From Hymenopellis radicata (taxonomy: Eukaryota; Basidiomycota; Agaricomycetes; Agaricales; Physalacriaceae), in the NCBI GenBank assembly GCA_015501595.1, contig JADNRX010000243.1, forward strand, positions 20,599-84,598: a stretch of 64,000 nucleotides of DNA, written 5' to 3'. The position numbers were made by a program, and so were the translations under genes. Numbering within the stretch: the first letter of the stretch is position 1; every line of letters starts with the position of its first letter. Shown in pieces: positions 46,476-57,300 of the stretch. Below the pieces are notes generated by a model. That model had not been told where the DNA came from. It did not search any database and saw only the letters and a list, made by a program, of their open reading frames with translations.

Positions 46476-46894
46476 TAGGGTGGCGGAAAAAAGTCCCCCG
46501 GACCTTTTTTACCTGTAAGTTACATGAGCCATCGGCAGGACTCGGTAATTTACAAGGTAATTTACATGCACGTGATAGACACGTGATACATTTTGCCCGC
46601 CAAATCTGCACAAAATTTTCTGTCCTTCCGGGTGCGCCACACAAGGGATGAAATATAGAAGATACATGTCTGTGGGAGTAAGCTACAACTACCAGACCTC
46701 ATATGCTCAGTCCAAGTATGTAGATGCAAAGAGCAGCTCACTGTCCTGCACCCCGCCACGGCGGGACCAACACGTGACCCAATTTGCTCCTAAATCGGGC
46801 TGGTAATTTACAAGGTAAATTACATACACGTGACGCGTAAATTACGTGTAAAAAAGGTTTCAGTAAAAAACCACCCATTTCTTCCGCCACCCTA
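46476..46894. mobile_element. Nested MITE B (hAT-type), 419 bp
   Basis: Terminal repeats TAGGGTGGCGGAA / TTCCGCCACCCTA and an 8-bp target duplication CAGAACAG (46468-46475, 46895-46902). Interior has GGTAATTTAC repeats and subterminal CACGTG words, a pair 5 nt apart on the left. Non-coding. Inserted in MITE A. Confidence 0.92.
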
Positions 46895-47334
46895 CAGAAC
46901 AGTGAACACTTATTTTCGCGGGGGCGGGACCCGGCGGGTCTCGACTCTCCAGACACATATCCGCGGCCCGCCACCATGGCCCCAGTCAGACCTGACCTCA
47001 AAACGAAACAGGCATTAACAAAGCTGTGTCCAATTCCCAATGACAGTCTGACTTCTACCAGTCTCCATTCCTCCATAACACAGTGAGACAGATGAAAATG
47101 ACATAGACTACAGTATAGATTTTGATTAATTTCATTACAGATCTCAATTTAATAGCCATTACCTCGAGTTTAACCATGGAAAATCTGAGCAGAGCCTTCA
47201 GAGAAATTGCGCCACCCGAGTCACGTGAAATAATCACGTGCCGGTATCGATACCGTTACTAACGGTATCAAAACTGGGGCCTCCCGGGGGGTCGGTATCA
47301 ATACCGTTACTAACACCCCCCGGAGGTTTACTGC

Positions 47335-47744
47335 TAGGGTAGTGGAAACAACCTAGGTTAGAGTACCAAGAGGTTGTTTCCCGGTAAATTACCGGTTATT
47401 TACCGGTTTGTAACCTAAGTCTGTTGGAGGTAGGTTATTTACCTGCACGTGACATATCCACGTGATGTGTGGCGCACGGAAAAAGGTAGTATGCACTATA
47501 TTCAGAGGCAAGCAGAGTTCCTATTGCCACTAAAATCTATCTGACTCTGATGGGACCAAGGAAAGTGTGACATCTGGAGGGGAAAGACTGAAAACAGTTG
47601 ACGGCTGCTGTCCCGCGGAGATGTCACGTGAAAATATCACGTGCAGGTAAATAACCGTTTTTAACCGGTAAATAACCTGGACCTCAGGGAGGGTAGGTAA
47701 ATAACGGTTATTTACCACCCCCCGAGGTTATTTCCACGACCCTA
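47335..47744. mobile_element. Nested MITE C (hAT-type), 410 bp
   Basis: Terminal repeats TAGGGTAGTGGAAACAACC and, at the other end on the minus strand, TAGGGTCGTGGAAATAACC. The 8-bp target duplication TTTACTGC lies at 47327-47334 and 47745-47752. Each side carries CACGTG, 7 nt, CACGTG; interior has GGTAAATAACC-type repeats. Non-coding. Inserted 9-17 bp from the right end of MITE A. Confidence 0.93.
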
Positions 47745-47808
47745 TTTACTGCGCCACCCTGGTACCGCCAAAATTCCCGCCACAAAAAACATCTGGGTGA
47801 AATTCAAG

Positions 47809-47896
47809 TGGACAAATTGGGAATTGAACCCAACACCTCCCGCAAACAAGCGTTTAATGCTAAGCGGGCGTGATAAACCAACTACACCATGTGCCC
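47809..47896 (-). tRNA. tRNA-Ala (AGC) with a short intron
   Basis: The minus strand starts GGGCACATGGTGTAGTTGG (acceptor strand, A box in the D arm). It continues through an anticodon arm CCCGC-TTAGCA, a roughly 13-nt intron just after the anticodon loop position 37, the closing GCGGG, and a T arm TTGGG-TTCAATT-CCCAA with the B box. It ends TTTGTCC plus discriminator A. The acceptor stem pairs except for one C-T mismatch and one G-T wobble. The anticodon AGC reads alanine codons GCN. The mismatch may mean a weakened gene. It lies 48 bp from the edge of the MITE nest. Confidence 0.85.
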
Positions 47897-48059
47897 TATG
47901 TAGCTGGGCACTATAAACGGGAATCAATCAAATCAAATCAACCGATGCTCGTCGCCTATTTCAACATTTCCTGTGTATGGTCCATCTTGTCTTCACGCGA
48001 AACTGGAACGAAAGCAAAATCTCAATGTACATTTCTACAATCTCTGCTTCTAACGCCTC

Positions 48060-48623
48060 TCATGCATTCTTCAACAGCAAACCTTCAATGCCCTCCCTGC
48101 CCTCCACCCGCATCCCCACCCACTCCTCCATCCGCGTAGCTTTCAGTGCCGACTCATAAAACCCGATAGATGGCGTGTTCCACTTCAACACACTCCAATC
48201 CACCCTGCCACAGTCATTATCCAGCGCGACCTTTGCCAGCGCCGTGAACAGCGCGCGCCCCACGCCGAGATTGCGCAGCGCAGGCGTCACGTACAGGTCT
48301 TCCAGGTAAACACCCTTCTTCCCTGTCCAAGTCGAGAAATTGAAAAAGTACAGCGCGAACCCGATGGGTGTTTTGCCTGTGGCGCTTTGCGGCGTGCTCT
48401 GATCGGCTGAGGATGGGGACGACGTGAGCTCGGCGACGATGGCCCACGCGACGTGACCACCGAGTCCGACGCCGGATTCACAGAATAGGGCTTCCTACAT
48501 CTGGGCATGGGTCGCCTGGGCTTTGTCTTCTTCTTTCTCGTAGATGGCGAGTTCTTTAATGAAATGGAGGATGGCAGGGATGTCGCCTGGCTGTGCGGGG
48601 CGCGTCGTGAAGGCGGCAGACAT
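48060..48623 (-). pseudogene. GNAT N-acetyltransferase with one in-frame stop
   Basis: A 187-codon frame from ATG 48623 to the stop at 48060 reads RPAQPGDIPAILHFIKELA at the N-terminus, GFALYFFNFSTWTGKKGVYL, then LEDLYVTPALRNLGVGRALF (acetyl-CoA loop RNLGVG at about 117-122) and WNTPSIGFYES. This is the spermidine/diamine-acetyltransferase-like GNAT family (acetyl-CoA to an amine). Codon 43 (48495-48497) is TAG; everything else is open and the length is normal. Either a fresh nonsense mutation, stop readthrough, or a sequence error. No intron can remove the stop. A TATA-like box TATATAAC lies at 48649-48656 on the minus strand. Confidence 0.8.
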
Positions 48624-49115
48624 GGTGTTGGAGAGTTTAGAATAGGTAGTTATATACGGCAAATCGAGTCACGAATTGAAGTGTGGACCAGTGACCTTCT
48701 GCAAAAGGAGAAGAGAAGAACGGCTACTCTCACGCAGACCGCCCTTCCCCGAGGTAGGGAAGAGCGACTCAGAGTCATTGATTTGAATTTGACATAGACA
48801 TACGAAGCGTCCGTGGGCTGTCCTTCTCCAAGTATGAGTCATCGTGATAGAAAGAATTATGTGGCAGCGGCAGGACGGCCAGTATGTATACGATGGCACA
48901 GGAGATAGAAGCTCCTGGGCGAGAAATGCACACCCAAAGAGGATGGACGAACGAAGTGTTTTCGTGTCAGAGCAGCCGCTACGCTTGGAGAATGCGAACG
49001 GTTATTTCTGGAGGAAGGAGGAGTCGGTGGTCCATGACTACGTATGGACCTATCAATTACATTGCGGGTACGGCTTGCTACATACCGACAACAGCCCATG
49101 TAGTCTACGCATCGT
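48624..49115. other. Intergenic, no gene seen
   Basis: Sequence between the GNAT promoter and the 3' end of the kinase gene; the open frames on the plus strand (48507-48797, 48844-49311) show no domain and overlap the neighbouring minus genes. Confidence 0.45.
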
Positions 49116-51095
49116 TCAGCTCGGTAGAATCGATATCCTGAAATACACGCCCTTGATTGACGGTCTTTGCCGAGGCGAATCATGCCAGCAATCCACGACA
49201 ATGCGCCAGATTTCGAAGGGCATGTTAAGCGGACGGGGTGGCCGCTTCTTCTGCACGATGATGTTTGCGATGTATTGTTCTCTGTGCACACCCCTTCCGA
49301 ATGGAACATGACCTGTGTATGCCTAAAGAACATCGAAAACTTTCAGCTTGCTGCTTATGCCTGATTTGGAACTCACCTCAACGGCCACCATCGCAAAAGA
49401 GAAAACATCACTCTGTGGGGTGGCATTAGCGCGCGCCTGTTCATACTCTTCTGGGTAAAGTCGTTCCGGAGACATCCAGTGAATAGTGCCGGCCTGTGAT
49501 AGATCGGAGGATAATAGAGTGCTCGCCAGCGAAGAGCCCTGACTTTCCGGCATTCCCGCAGACGTAAAGGCTCTTATCAGTCTCGCATAACTCAGAGGCT
49601 CTGGCACAGATGCTACGGTATCGCTTGCAGTCGCTCTGCCGGGAGCCTCGTAAACAAAGGAGAGACCAAAGTCGGATATACGCGGTCTTCCATCTGCGTC
49701 TACGAGAATGTTAGCCTGGAAAGGCTCGTGGTTAACGATACAACCTGAATTGGAAGCAAAAGACGTACTCCTTTCAAATCGCCGTGAACAATCGCGTTGC
49801 TATGCATGAAGTCGAGCCCATCAGCGACTCCTTCGAGCTATAAAAGGCTCGCTCAGTACTCATCATCGAAGTGTAGGTGGATACACGCACGAGTTCTTTT
49901 ATGCTTGCTTCAGGGTGGCTGCTGATATACTGGTTTATGTCTCCGTTCTCCAGCCAATCTGACACGATATAGAGACGATAGGGCTCGTAGATGACGCCGC
50001 GAAAGGCCAGAATATTGGGATGAGATAAATGGTGAAGGATTAAGGCTTCCTTGATGAATTGCTAGTCACACAAAGGTGAGATCAACGCTCCGAGTCAGCA
50101 GCGCCCTAATGCGATTAGCGTTACAGAATTCCACTTACTCGTTTGTTTTTCGTCAAAGTTACCTGATACAGACGAATCTCTTTGATGGCTACGGCCGTTC
50201 CGGAGTCGGTTATTGCCTTGCGCACCTCAGACCGTGATGTGCCGATACTGTTGTTGTTTCCTCCTTGGAATGATCCAGACTTTCTGAAGGGAATTCATCG
50301 AGAAGAAGGCTCGGTAATTGCATAAAAGTTTGGCATATATTGATCAGAAAATCGAGTTGTCTGTGTGCCTGTGGTATCGGTTTGTTAGACTAGATAATAG
50401 ATGAGATGTTCGAGCATTGGGACATTTATGGTGTTCCTACCTCAACGAGTTGGTGAATAGCATCAATACATATTTGAGCGTCCCCGAGATTCTCCGGTTT
50501 GCGTAAGTAATCTCGATTGGCCCGCATGCAATCCTTGATGAAGTGAAAAACTTCTGCAGACCAGGCAGAATACCTAAATGATCAGGCTTTATTGCGAGGC
50601 ACAGCGAGAGAATCTCACTCCTCATCTGTCATTCCGTAGCTGGTCCTACGGCGATGGCTCGGAGGAACTTCTGTTTGTACAGCTCGTGGTGATCCGACCC
50701 GTTGCATAAGTCGATTATGGATATGTTCATGATTCCGAATCCACTCAAGAGGAGGCCAGGCACTCCACGCTTCGAAGTCCTTGAACGTGAAGTAGCATTT
50801 CTGAACGTATCTGATAGAATTTGAAACGGTTACGCGTCCAGGCAATGGTAAGGTGGACCATACCTTGGAGGTAGTACTGCTCCGGGAGCACCAGCCCAAT
50901 CAAACAAACGATCGAAGTCCTTGACAATGCGAGTAAACCAAGCCTATAATCGGTGAGGCGCTATTCTTCGCCTTTAATTTGGGTTCCTCTTACCAAACCG
51001 AAAGGAAAGCATTCACACGCGGTACGCATGAACTCGATGTACCGTCGTACATCCAGGTTGTCAATCTGCGGAAGACTTTGACTCGAATGATCCAT
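49116..51095 (-). CDS. TKL-type protein kinase, 9 exons, probable one-base frameshift
   Basis: Exons on the minus strand: 50994-51095, 50864-50943, 50619-50810, 50441-50573, 50139-50368, 49891-50061, 49769-49837, 49377-49715, 49116-49322 (about 507 aa). N-terminal 230 residues are a helical region seen with this kinase type (AWFTRIVKDFDRLFDWAGAP, then CYFTFKDFEAWSAWPPLEW). The kinase domain has AVAIKEI (ATP Lys), HSNAIVHGDLKG-ANIL (catalytic loop), SDFGLS, SPERL and the closing IVVDCWHDSPRQRPS. Exon 5 is 230 nt: its start reads one frame (AHRQLDFLINICQTF) and its end another (SFQGGNNNSIGTS), so one base is missing near 50285-50293 (a CCC run). All other junctions are in phase. Either a recent mutation or a sequence error. 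The long insert (about 60 aa) between DFG and SPE is unusual. Role unknown. Confidence 0.8.
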
Positions 51096-51308
51096 GAGGT
51101 GAGCGCTAGGTCAGTGAGACAAGCTGTATCGCCTCGAGGCCAAGAAGTCGTACAAATGCCACACGATCTCAGCCACTCAAATGACATACGGCAAGAAGTT
51201 CCGATGAGCAAAGCCGCATGCCATTGCCATGCGGAAATAGTACAAGCCACGAGACGTACTAAATGTGCATAGAGCGCAGCAGACTCAATTAAACGTCGAC
51301 CTCGTCAT

Positions 51309-52723
51309 TCAAAACCGGAGGTCACCTCCCACGGTCAGGGTTCCTAACAAGCATCTCGGTAATCTCTGACTAGGCTTGATGTTACACTTGAAGGGCTGAT
51401 CTAGTATCAGTCCTGGAACGAAAGTACGAGTAACGTGAACTTGCCAGATCATCCCTTGAACAATGCATCCTCCGGTCGGATCCCCGCCCGCGATCCTCTT
51501 GATATCGAATGTGGCTAGAATCGACGCCAGCGTGATCCAGATGGACGCTTCCGCAGGTTCCTGTCCTGGGCACGCACGTCTTCCGAACCCGAACTTTTGC
51601 CATCGGGGTCCGGGATCGCCGGATGACCGACCGGCATACATCGAAGCACGAATCTCAGCTCGAAGACGCTGCTGAATCACCGGTTGTTTACAGATTTCGA
51701 AAAACGCAAACGTGAGCGAGTTGCCGTCGTTTCATGTCCGGCTAAGATAATAGTACTTCGACGTCGCGTCAATAACGATTAGATCGTTGAATCGTGGAAG
51801 TCGTACTTTATCTGTCCAAGCACTTCCTTCTCTTTCAATCGAGTTTCCGTTTGCTCAGAATAGTTCGCCTTAACTAAAAGATCGCAATATCAGAAGAATG
51901 TTAGCTACATAGAGATGAAAGTAGTCAACAGACCCAGGAGAGAAAATATGTCCAGGCGACTCTTGCCTTCCAGGAGTGCTGCCGTTTTCTCCTCAACCAG
52001 TTTTCGCGCAACTGAGGTGGAGAGTTTGTTAGCCTCAAATAGATGGGCCATGCGTCGAGGTGGAAAGTATTTGAACAAGATCTGGCGCGTTTGTGATCAT
52101 GACTTAGTCGAATAGCTGGATCAACAGCGACATCTCGTTCAAGCCTGCAAGTACCTTCGCTGACCGTCAAGCCAGGTCCAAAGAGGGAACGAATGATAGC
52201 CGAACGACCGGCAGGTTTGGGGAACCGGTAGCTCGCCGTGTGATAAACATACTGAATGGCCTTCAGATCCGTGATCATGAGGCGGTCTTCCAAGAAAGAA
52301 TTTGAGACCAGCCGAATGGTCAAAGAGTAGACGAAGTTACCCCAAAGGGAGCCTTGACGCGGACGACGCCTCCAAATTGCTCTTGCCATCGGAAGTCTAC
52401 CTGTAGATAATGAGGATGGCATGTGGGATAGATAAGGATTTGAGCTACCTCTCCAGCGGGAGCTTCCAAGAATTCGATCCAATTTCCTTCCAACGAACAT
52501 GTACTTTGTGCGACAGTGCGGGCATACCGTACAACCAGGAGAAAGACGGGGGCCCTCTGACATGCGAAATAGAGATACGTCGTTGGAACCTCTTGTAAAT
52601 GAGGTAGAGGGCCACGACACAGGTAAAAGCGCTGGCAGAAGTAAATGTGTAGAACATGTTAAGTTTGTTCTGCAGAATCACCGACAGTAAAGGCGAGTTT
52701 TTCTCTTCGAATATGGTCGTCAT
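51309..52723 (-). pseudogene. Cytochrome P450 pseudogene, ExxR region deleted
   Basis: Starts MTTIFEEKN at 52723 with a membrane anchor (AFTCVVALYLIYKRF) and HVRGPPSFSWLYG. It continues as VDFRWQEQFGGVVRVKAPFG, DRLMITDLKAIQYVYHTASY, KYFPPRRMAHLFEANKL, helix I as ILAGHETTA near 51730, and the haem loop FGFGRRACPG near 51600. Lesions: the intron before EDRLMIT has lost its AG acceptor (TTTCTTG), a one-base shift follows HDHKR near 52110, and a deletion joins helix J (RLRAEIR) almost directly to the haem loop. About 110 residues including the essential ExxR are missing. It cannot make an active enzyme. It belongs to a different P450 branch from the intact gene at 31.5 kb (different haem-loop flank). 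Confidence 0.85.
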
Positions 52724-52968
52724 CGCCAGACTGCCTACTGTCGCCGCGATAAGAGCTCGCCGTCGTCGTCGGCGACGATGAGCGCGATGTGTACGATGAT
52801 GGCGAAAGCAAGAGCGGTCAGAATTACGTCATCCGCCATCACGCCCACTTACACCCACATCCGTCTGGAATCTAACTTGACCCTTTGATAATTTGGTACA
52901 AACAACAGTAGCTGTCTAGTATCAAACTCGTAGTACGTGAACTAGTGTTTCAAATCTTGTAAATATTC
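52724..52968. other. Short intergenic spacer
   Basis: Sequence between the CHAT stop and the P450 pseudogene start. A nearly palindromic GTCGTCGTCG/CGACGATGAGCG stretch lies near 52760-52785. No other feature. Confidence 0.4.
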
Positions 52969-53957
52969 TCAAGCGCCTATATGAATATACGGTACCCATG
53001 CTAAAAATGATCCTTCCCCAATTCGCGCGCGTAGTTTCTGCATAGCCAGATGCAAAGCAAGCGCCGACTCCTTATGATCAGGTCGACGACCTGTCCCCTC
53101 CCTCAAGAGGAAACCATAAACATCATCCGCTACCTGCGGTGCATGGCGATCTGCGATTGACCACATCGTGCCTATAACACTGCAATACCCAGCCAACAAC
53201 ATGCCTGCCGCCAGATGCAATGACTCCGAAGGAATCTTGTCATAACCAGTCGCAGTCTGACAGGCTGAGAGAAAAGCGAATTCCGCCCGAGGAAGATGTT
53301 CAGCAGCGATATCAGACAACGAAAGTCGAGTCCCGTCGGAAAGGAGCAATGCGCTGCTTGTGGGGCTCGTCGCATCCTGCACACCATGACAGGCGAGGTG
53401 TACCCAGGTTGCTTCTTTCATCTCCTCCAGGACCCGCTCAGCCGTCGCAGTCTTCTTCACAAGAGCAGTATATTGAGACACGGGTGTTGCGGGTTGGTCA
53501 AGCAACGGCACAACATGCCTTCCCACACGCGTGACCTCGTCCTCAGTGTCGGGAATTGGCACCTGTCCCTTGGCGTAAGGACATGCAACAGCTAAGACTT
53601 TGATCGTCGAGTCCATAGTGGTATCCTCGCTGGATGTAGGCGGCGTCGACCGAATGATGGAATTTAGAGTTGGAATGTAGGATGAGACAACAAAATCGAA
53701 CACCCGATGGCCCTTTCCAGATAGACTATAATCGCCGGCTGCATGGAAAGGCAAGAAGGCAAGTTGTCCTGTCGGACACCATCGCACATGCGCTCGGTTT
53801 TCACCTTCGTCACACTAAAAAGGTAAGTAATAATCAGATAAGGGATTTGAAGGAACGTACATTGACCAACGACGGCTGGTGTTCCATAGCTGCGCAGATA
53901 ATGGGTAGGACAATCTTGTACCAGAGGTCTGAGAGAATTTGCCTGAATCCGGCATCC
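52969..53957 (-). CDS. CHAT-domain protease homologue, N-terminally truncated
   Basis: Two exons (53861-53957 and 52969-53814; 46-nt intron, in frame). The frame reads DAGFRQILSDLWYKIVLPII, then RWCPTGQLAFLPFHAAGDYS, WVHLACHGVQDA and LSACQTATGYDK, ending HIGA and a stop. This is the CHAT fold (caspase-like, HetF-associated with TPRs); the catalytic pair is His (codon 53386-53388) and Cys (53260-53262), both present. The family includes separase-like cysteine proteases, and in fungi CHAT domains usually end long proteins with TPR or NLR-like regions, often tied to programmed cell death or self-recognition (known for the family; not shown here). Everything upstream of the domain is cut off at the LTR edge. 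The LTR supplies an in-frame ATG at 54133, giving a possible 372-aa fusion. Confidence 0.85.
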
Positions 53958-54354
53958 TGTGAATCGAGTGCCCGATTCCACCCAGTTCCAGGACTTCTCC
54001 GCGAGAGGATACCGGTATGACCTGTCGGAAGGTCGCATAGCCGAAGGCGAGGCGCGTCGGCGCGTACAATGAGGACGCGGCGTATGACGAGACAGGTCGC
54101 GAGGAGAATGGTTGACAAGAGATTGTAACCCATATGTCGTAGGGAGTGTTTGACCCGCACCCGGGAGCCGTTACACGGGTGCTCAGCGGGCAGTAAGTGG
54201 TTAGTATCAAGTACAAGCACGGAGACGAAGCTCAGAACATTGGGGAGAGCAAGTTGATGGTAATGAATTAACTAACTACTGTGACATGAACAAACGTATA
54301 TGGAAAGGATTACTAAGCTACCTTCCCACGATTCCGAAGTTCCACCATATCACA
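53958..54354 (-). repeat. LARD-like element, 3' LTR
   Basis: 397 bp, TG...CA ends. Contains an open minus frame starting at ATG 54133 (MGYNLLSTILLATCLVIRRV) that continues into the CHAT exon. Confidence 0.8.
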
Positions 54355-54368
54355 GTGCCCCCCAATCG
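54355..54368 (-). promoter_or_regulatory. Polypurine tract of the LARD-like element
   Basis: CGATTGGGGGGCAC on the minus strand directly precedes the 3' LTR; purine-rich run expected for plus-strand priming. It fixes the element's orientation. Confidence 0.65.
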
Positions 54369-57300
54369 TGGTAAGGGAGGTACCTTCAAACGGCCTGGGT
54401 GAATTGATTTGAAGACTCGCATTGAAATCTGCTCCTCCGAGTCCAAAATCCTGTGAGAAATTTGAGCAGCTTGATTTCATAATCAAGCTGCAGTCCAATG
54501 GAGCACCTGAACTGCGTGAGTCGGCTTGTTTGCTACGCTGGTTGATGCTCCTTCCCGATGCTCGCCAGTCTGTGATGGCAACTCCTGATGGACCGTCACT
54601 CCTTCAACTTCCTCTGGCTCTCATCGCCTCGCCAATGACCTTGTCAAGGAGCTCACGTGTCCGTGGCCCGGGCAGTATGAGCATGGCTCTCTGTGTTCAC
54701 CATGTTACACACTTCTGGTGATAATAACTTGCGTGGTGATGCCATCGGACAGTGATCCAGTCTACACTTGCCGACCTCGTATAGGATGACTCGCTGTATG
54801 TGTCATCCTTGGTAGCTAGTACCCCCTACAGCCCCCCACATCAGAAACAAATTTGCCGCTTGCGCAGATTTGCTTCTGATTTACAAAATCTAATCCGAAC
54901 GAACAGTGGCCCCCAGCTGGGACATGCATCGTGATTCGTCAATGGTGCGGAAAAAAATTTTGCATGAATTTTGAGGTGAGCCTTCGTTCCACTGCTGTGT
55001 GAATCGTAGCGAGAAAATCCATTTCCTTCGATAGCAGAGCTACAAGCTCAATGCTAATACTACTGAAAGAGAGCTAAAGCTCTATCTTTTATAACATGGT
55101 ACACGAGCAGCGAGCTGGAGTCCCATCATGCTTAAATTCTGTCTCTGGGAAGTAATGCAGCAGTTACGGTAACACCAAAGCGTTTGTCTGAAGTGTTGGT
55201 GACGGCCTCCAAATTCCAATACCAGGCTGCCACTACGAACGTAATTGAGAAACGCGTACACGGGCTGTCTCAATTTGTAAGGTCAACGCGACAGGGTGCA
55301 GAGACGGCATTTTAGTGATGACCATTTTGGGACTAGCGAGTCGACAGTGGAAGCCTGAGGAAGGCCGCGATTGAGATCCCAAACTGTATTGAGAGTGTGC
55401 ACCACGGGTAGGCCAAATATGAGTCGTGCTGCAAGTTCGAGGATGGAGGTGAAAGCAGGCCAGGTCCGACTCAGGTTTCAGAGATTGGACAAGATTGATA
55501 GCCGCAATTTAGACAGACCGAACGGTAGGCGGACTCGGAAGCGCTGCGTAGCATGGGCTATGCCCGTGGTCTGGGTCTGTCTTCCTTACAGAACGAGTAA
55601 GTGTTCAGGTTCTCTTTGAACGATTGCCGTAGCACGTTCAATTGTTCAACTCGAGTTATAGACTCTGGCAGCTCTGGGTTCGGGTGAACAAGTGATATGT
55701 ACCAGCCCTGGATCTGGATACCAGCAGCGATGCCCTCCACCCGAACTTTGAGAGCACCAACAGTCTGAGTCGTGACCGGCAACACAGGGCGCAAGCAAGA
55801 GAACGAGTCAACGACAGCGCAGTAGGGCGATAGAGACAATGGAGTCCCATTATCAGAGCCAGTGCCGCGGCTAGAGTTCAACGAAAGAGCTAGAAGCTCC
55901 ATTTCGTTCAAGGCAAAGAGTTTAAGAATTCCACTAAGCCTTTCAAGAGAGCTAGAGCTCAATCTTACTCGAATGCCTCAGAGCTGGAGCTCCGACCATG
56001 AGTGGAGATGAGGACGAACGACGCAACCATAGCAACAATGATGATGAGCGAAGTGACCATAGCGATGAGGACAAGCGACTTTAACAATGACGAATGACCG
56101 CGCCGCCCGGTCCACACGAGATTGCTCATGCTGGTAATGATGAAAACCGGCATATCGAAGGAGGAGTTTCGAAAACACTAGATGGAGGTGCGTACACTGA
56201 TGGTGATGCGAATGACAGCGGTGAGGTACAACTTAGAGGCAGTGCAACCGAAACGGCAATGAGACGCCACTGCAGGATAACGAGTTATGTGCGACCGTGG
56301 CGAGACAAAGCTGAACATTGAATAATGATCGCATCACGTCGTTGAAGGCCACGTTAAAGTTGATGTCGCGAAGGCAGTGTTAATGTGGTCTCCGCTCGTC
56401 GCATGCTTCCTGATGGTCTGAGAGAGTATGACGACTTGAATGCTGCGCCGATTCCGGGTGCTGTGATGCGGACAGAATTAGGATAGGCGTCCGAATACCT
56501 GCTGTCAAGATGGAGTACTGGACAGAAGGCGGGAGAGTCAGGCCCAAGACTCCATCAATCGAAAGGAGAAGGAATCAGTCGCCGATTGTGAATATACAAA
56601 TATGGGAGCGAGACGCTCGACCACGAATGGAGACAAGAGAGCTAGAGCTCTAGTATCTCGTCACAGCGCAAAATTGAGACCAGTCAACTCTAAACTAGTA
56701 GGCATTCGGATCTTCGTTGCGTACAAGAATGGCCGGCAGAAGGTGATAGGTCTGGTTTAAGTATTAGTAGTCGAATCCGGTCTCATGTGAGTGTCCTCTT
56801 CCGATTCGATCCGACGATGCAACGACCAGGCGGAGTGCTAAATCTGAAAAAGACTCTACCACTGCCGATAGCAACAGTTGAACAGCACCAAGTTTCGATA
56901 GAGCTAGAGTCGTAGCTTCAGGCGGCATAGCTACGGAAAGTCTAGATTCAGCAGCAATGACCGAGCCGACGTCTGATTCCGTATGAGCCGGCCCATGTAC
57001 GCAGACACTCGACCTACAAGGGAAAAAGAGAGCTTGAAGCTCAATCTTGTTCCATGGCAAAGGAGCTGAAAGCTTCACCATGCCCGAATGGGGAGAGCTA
57101 TAGCTCTATCCTTACATGGCACGCCGTGGAGAGCAATATCTTCTATTTGGAGAACGGACCGAACACCAAGTCTAAACCCAAGTCGAATGTGCCATACGTC
57201 CATCTAGCCATCGCTCAGCCTCCAGATAGTCAGTCCTGTCCTCGCCGTACGAGCATTGTAGTTGCTGAAGCCTTGATATTCCAGACAACTTCTTCGAACT

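Larger units (their letters stand above)
46316..47761. mobile_element. Outer MITE A, disrupted by two nested MITEs
   Basis: Ends: left TAGGGTGGTGAAGTAAACC, right (minus strand) CAGGGTGGCGCAGTAAACC; further inside both sides share GTTAGTAACGGTATC words and a double CACGTG separated by 7 nt (about 46430 and 47222). Removing MITE B and MITE C leaves about 600 bp. No clear target duplication remains and the last base of one end differs, so this is the oldest of the three. Non-coding. Confidence 0.75.

Noticed and set aside
53834..54220. 128-codon ORF as a stand-alone gene
   Set aside because: It starts at a GTG, is mostly LTR sequence also present at 63 kb, and its end is the CHAT exon; treated as an LTR-CHAT fusion frame.
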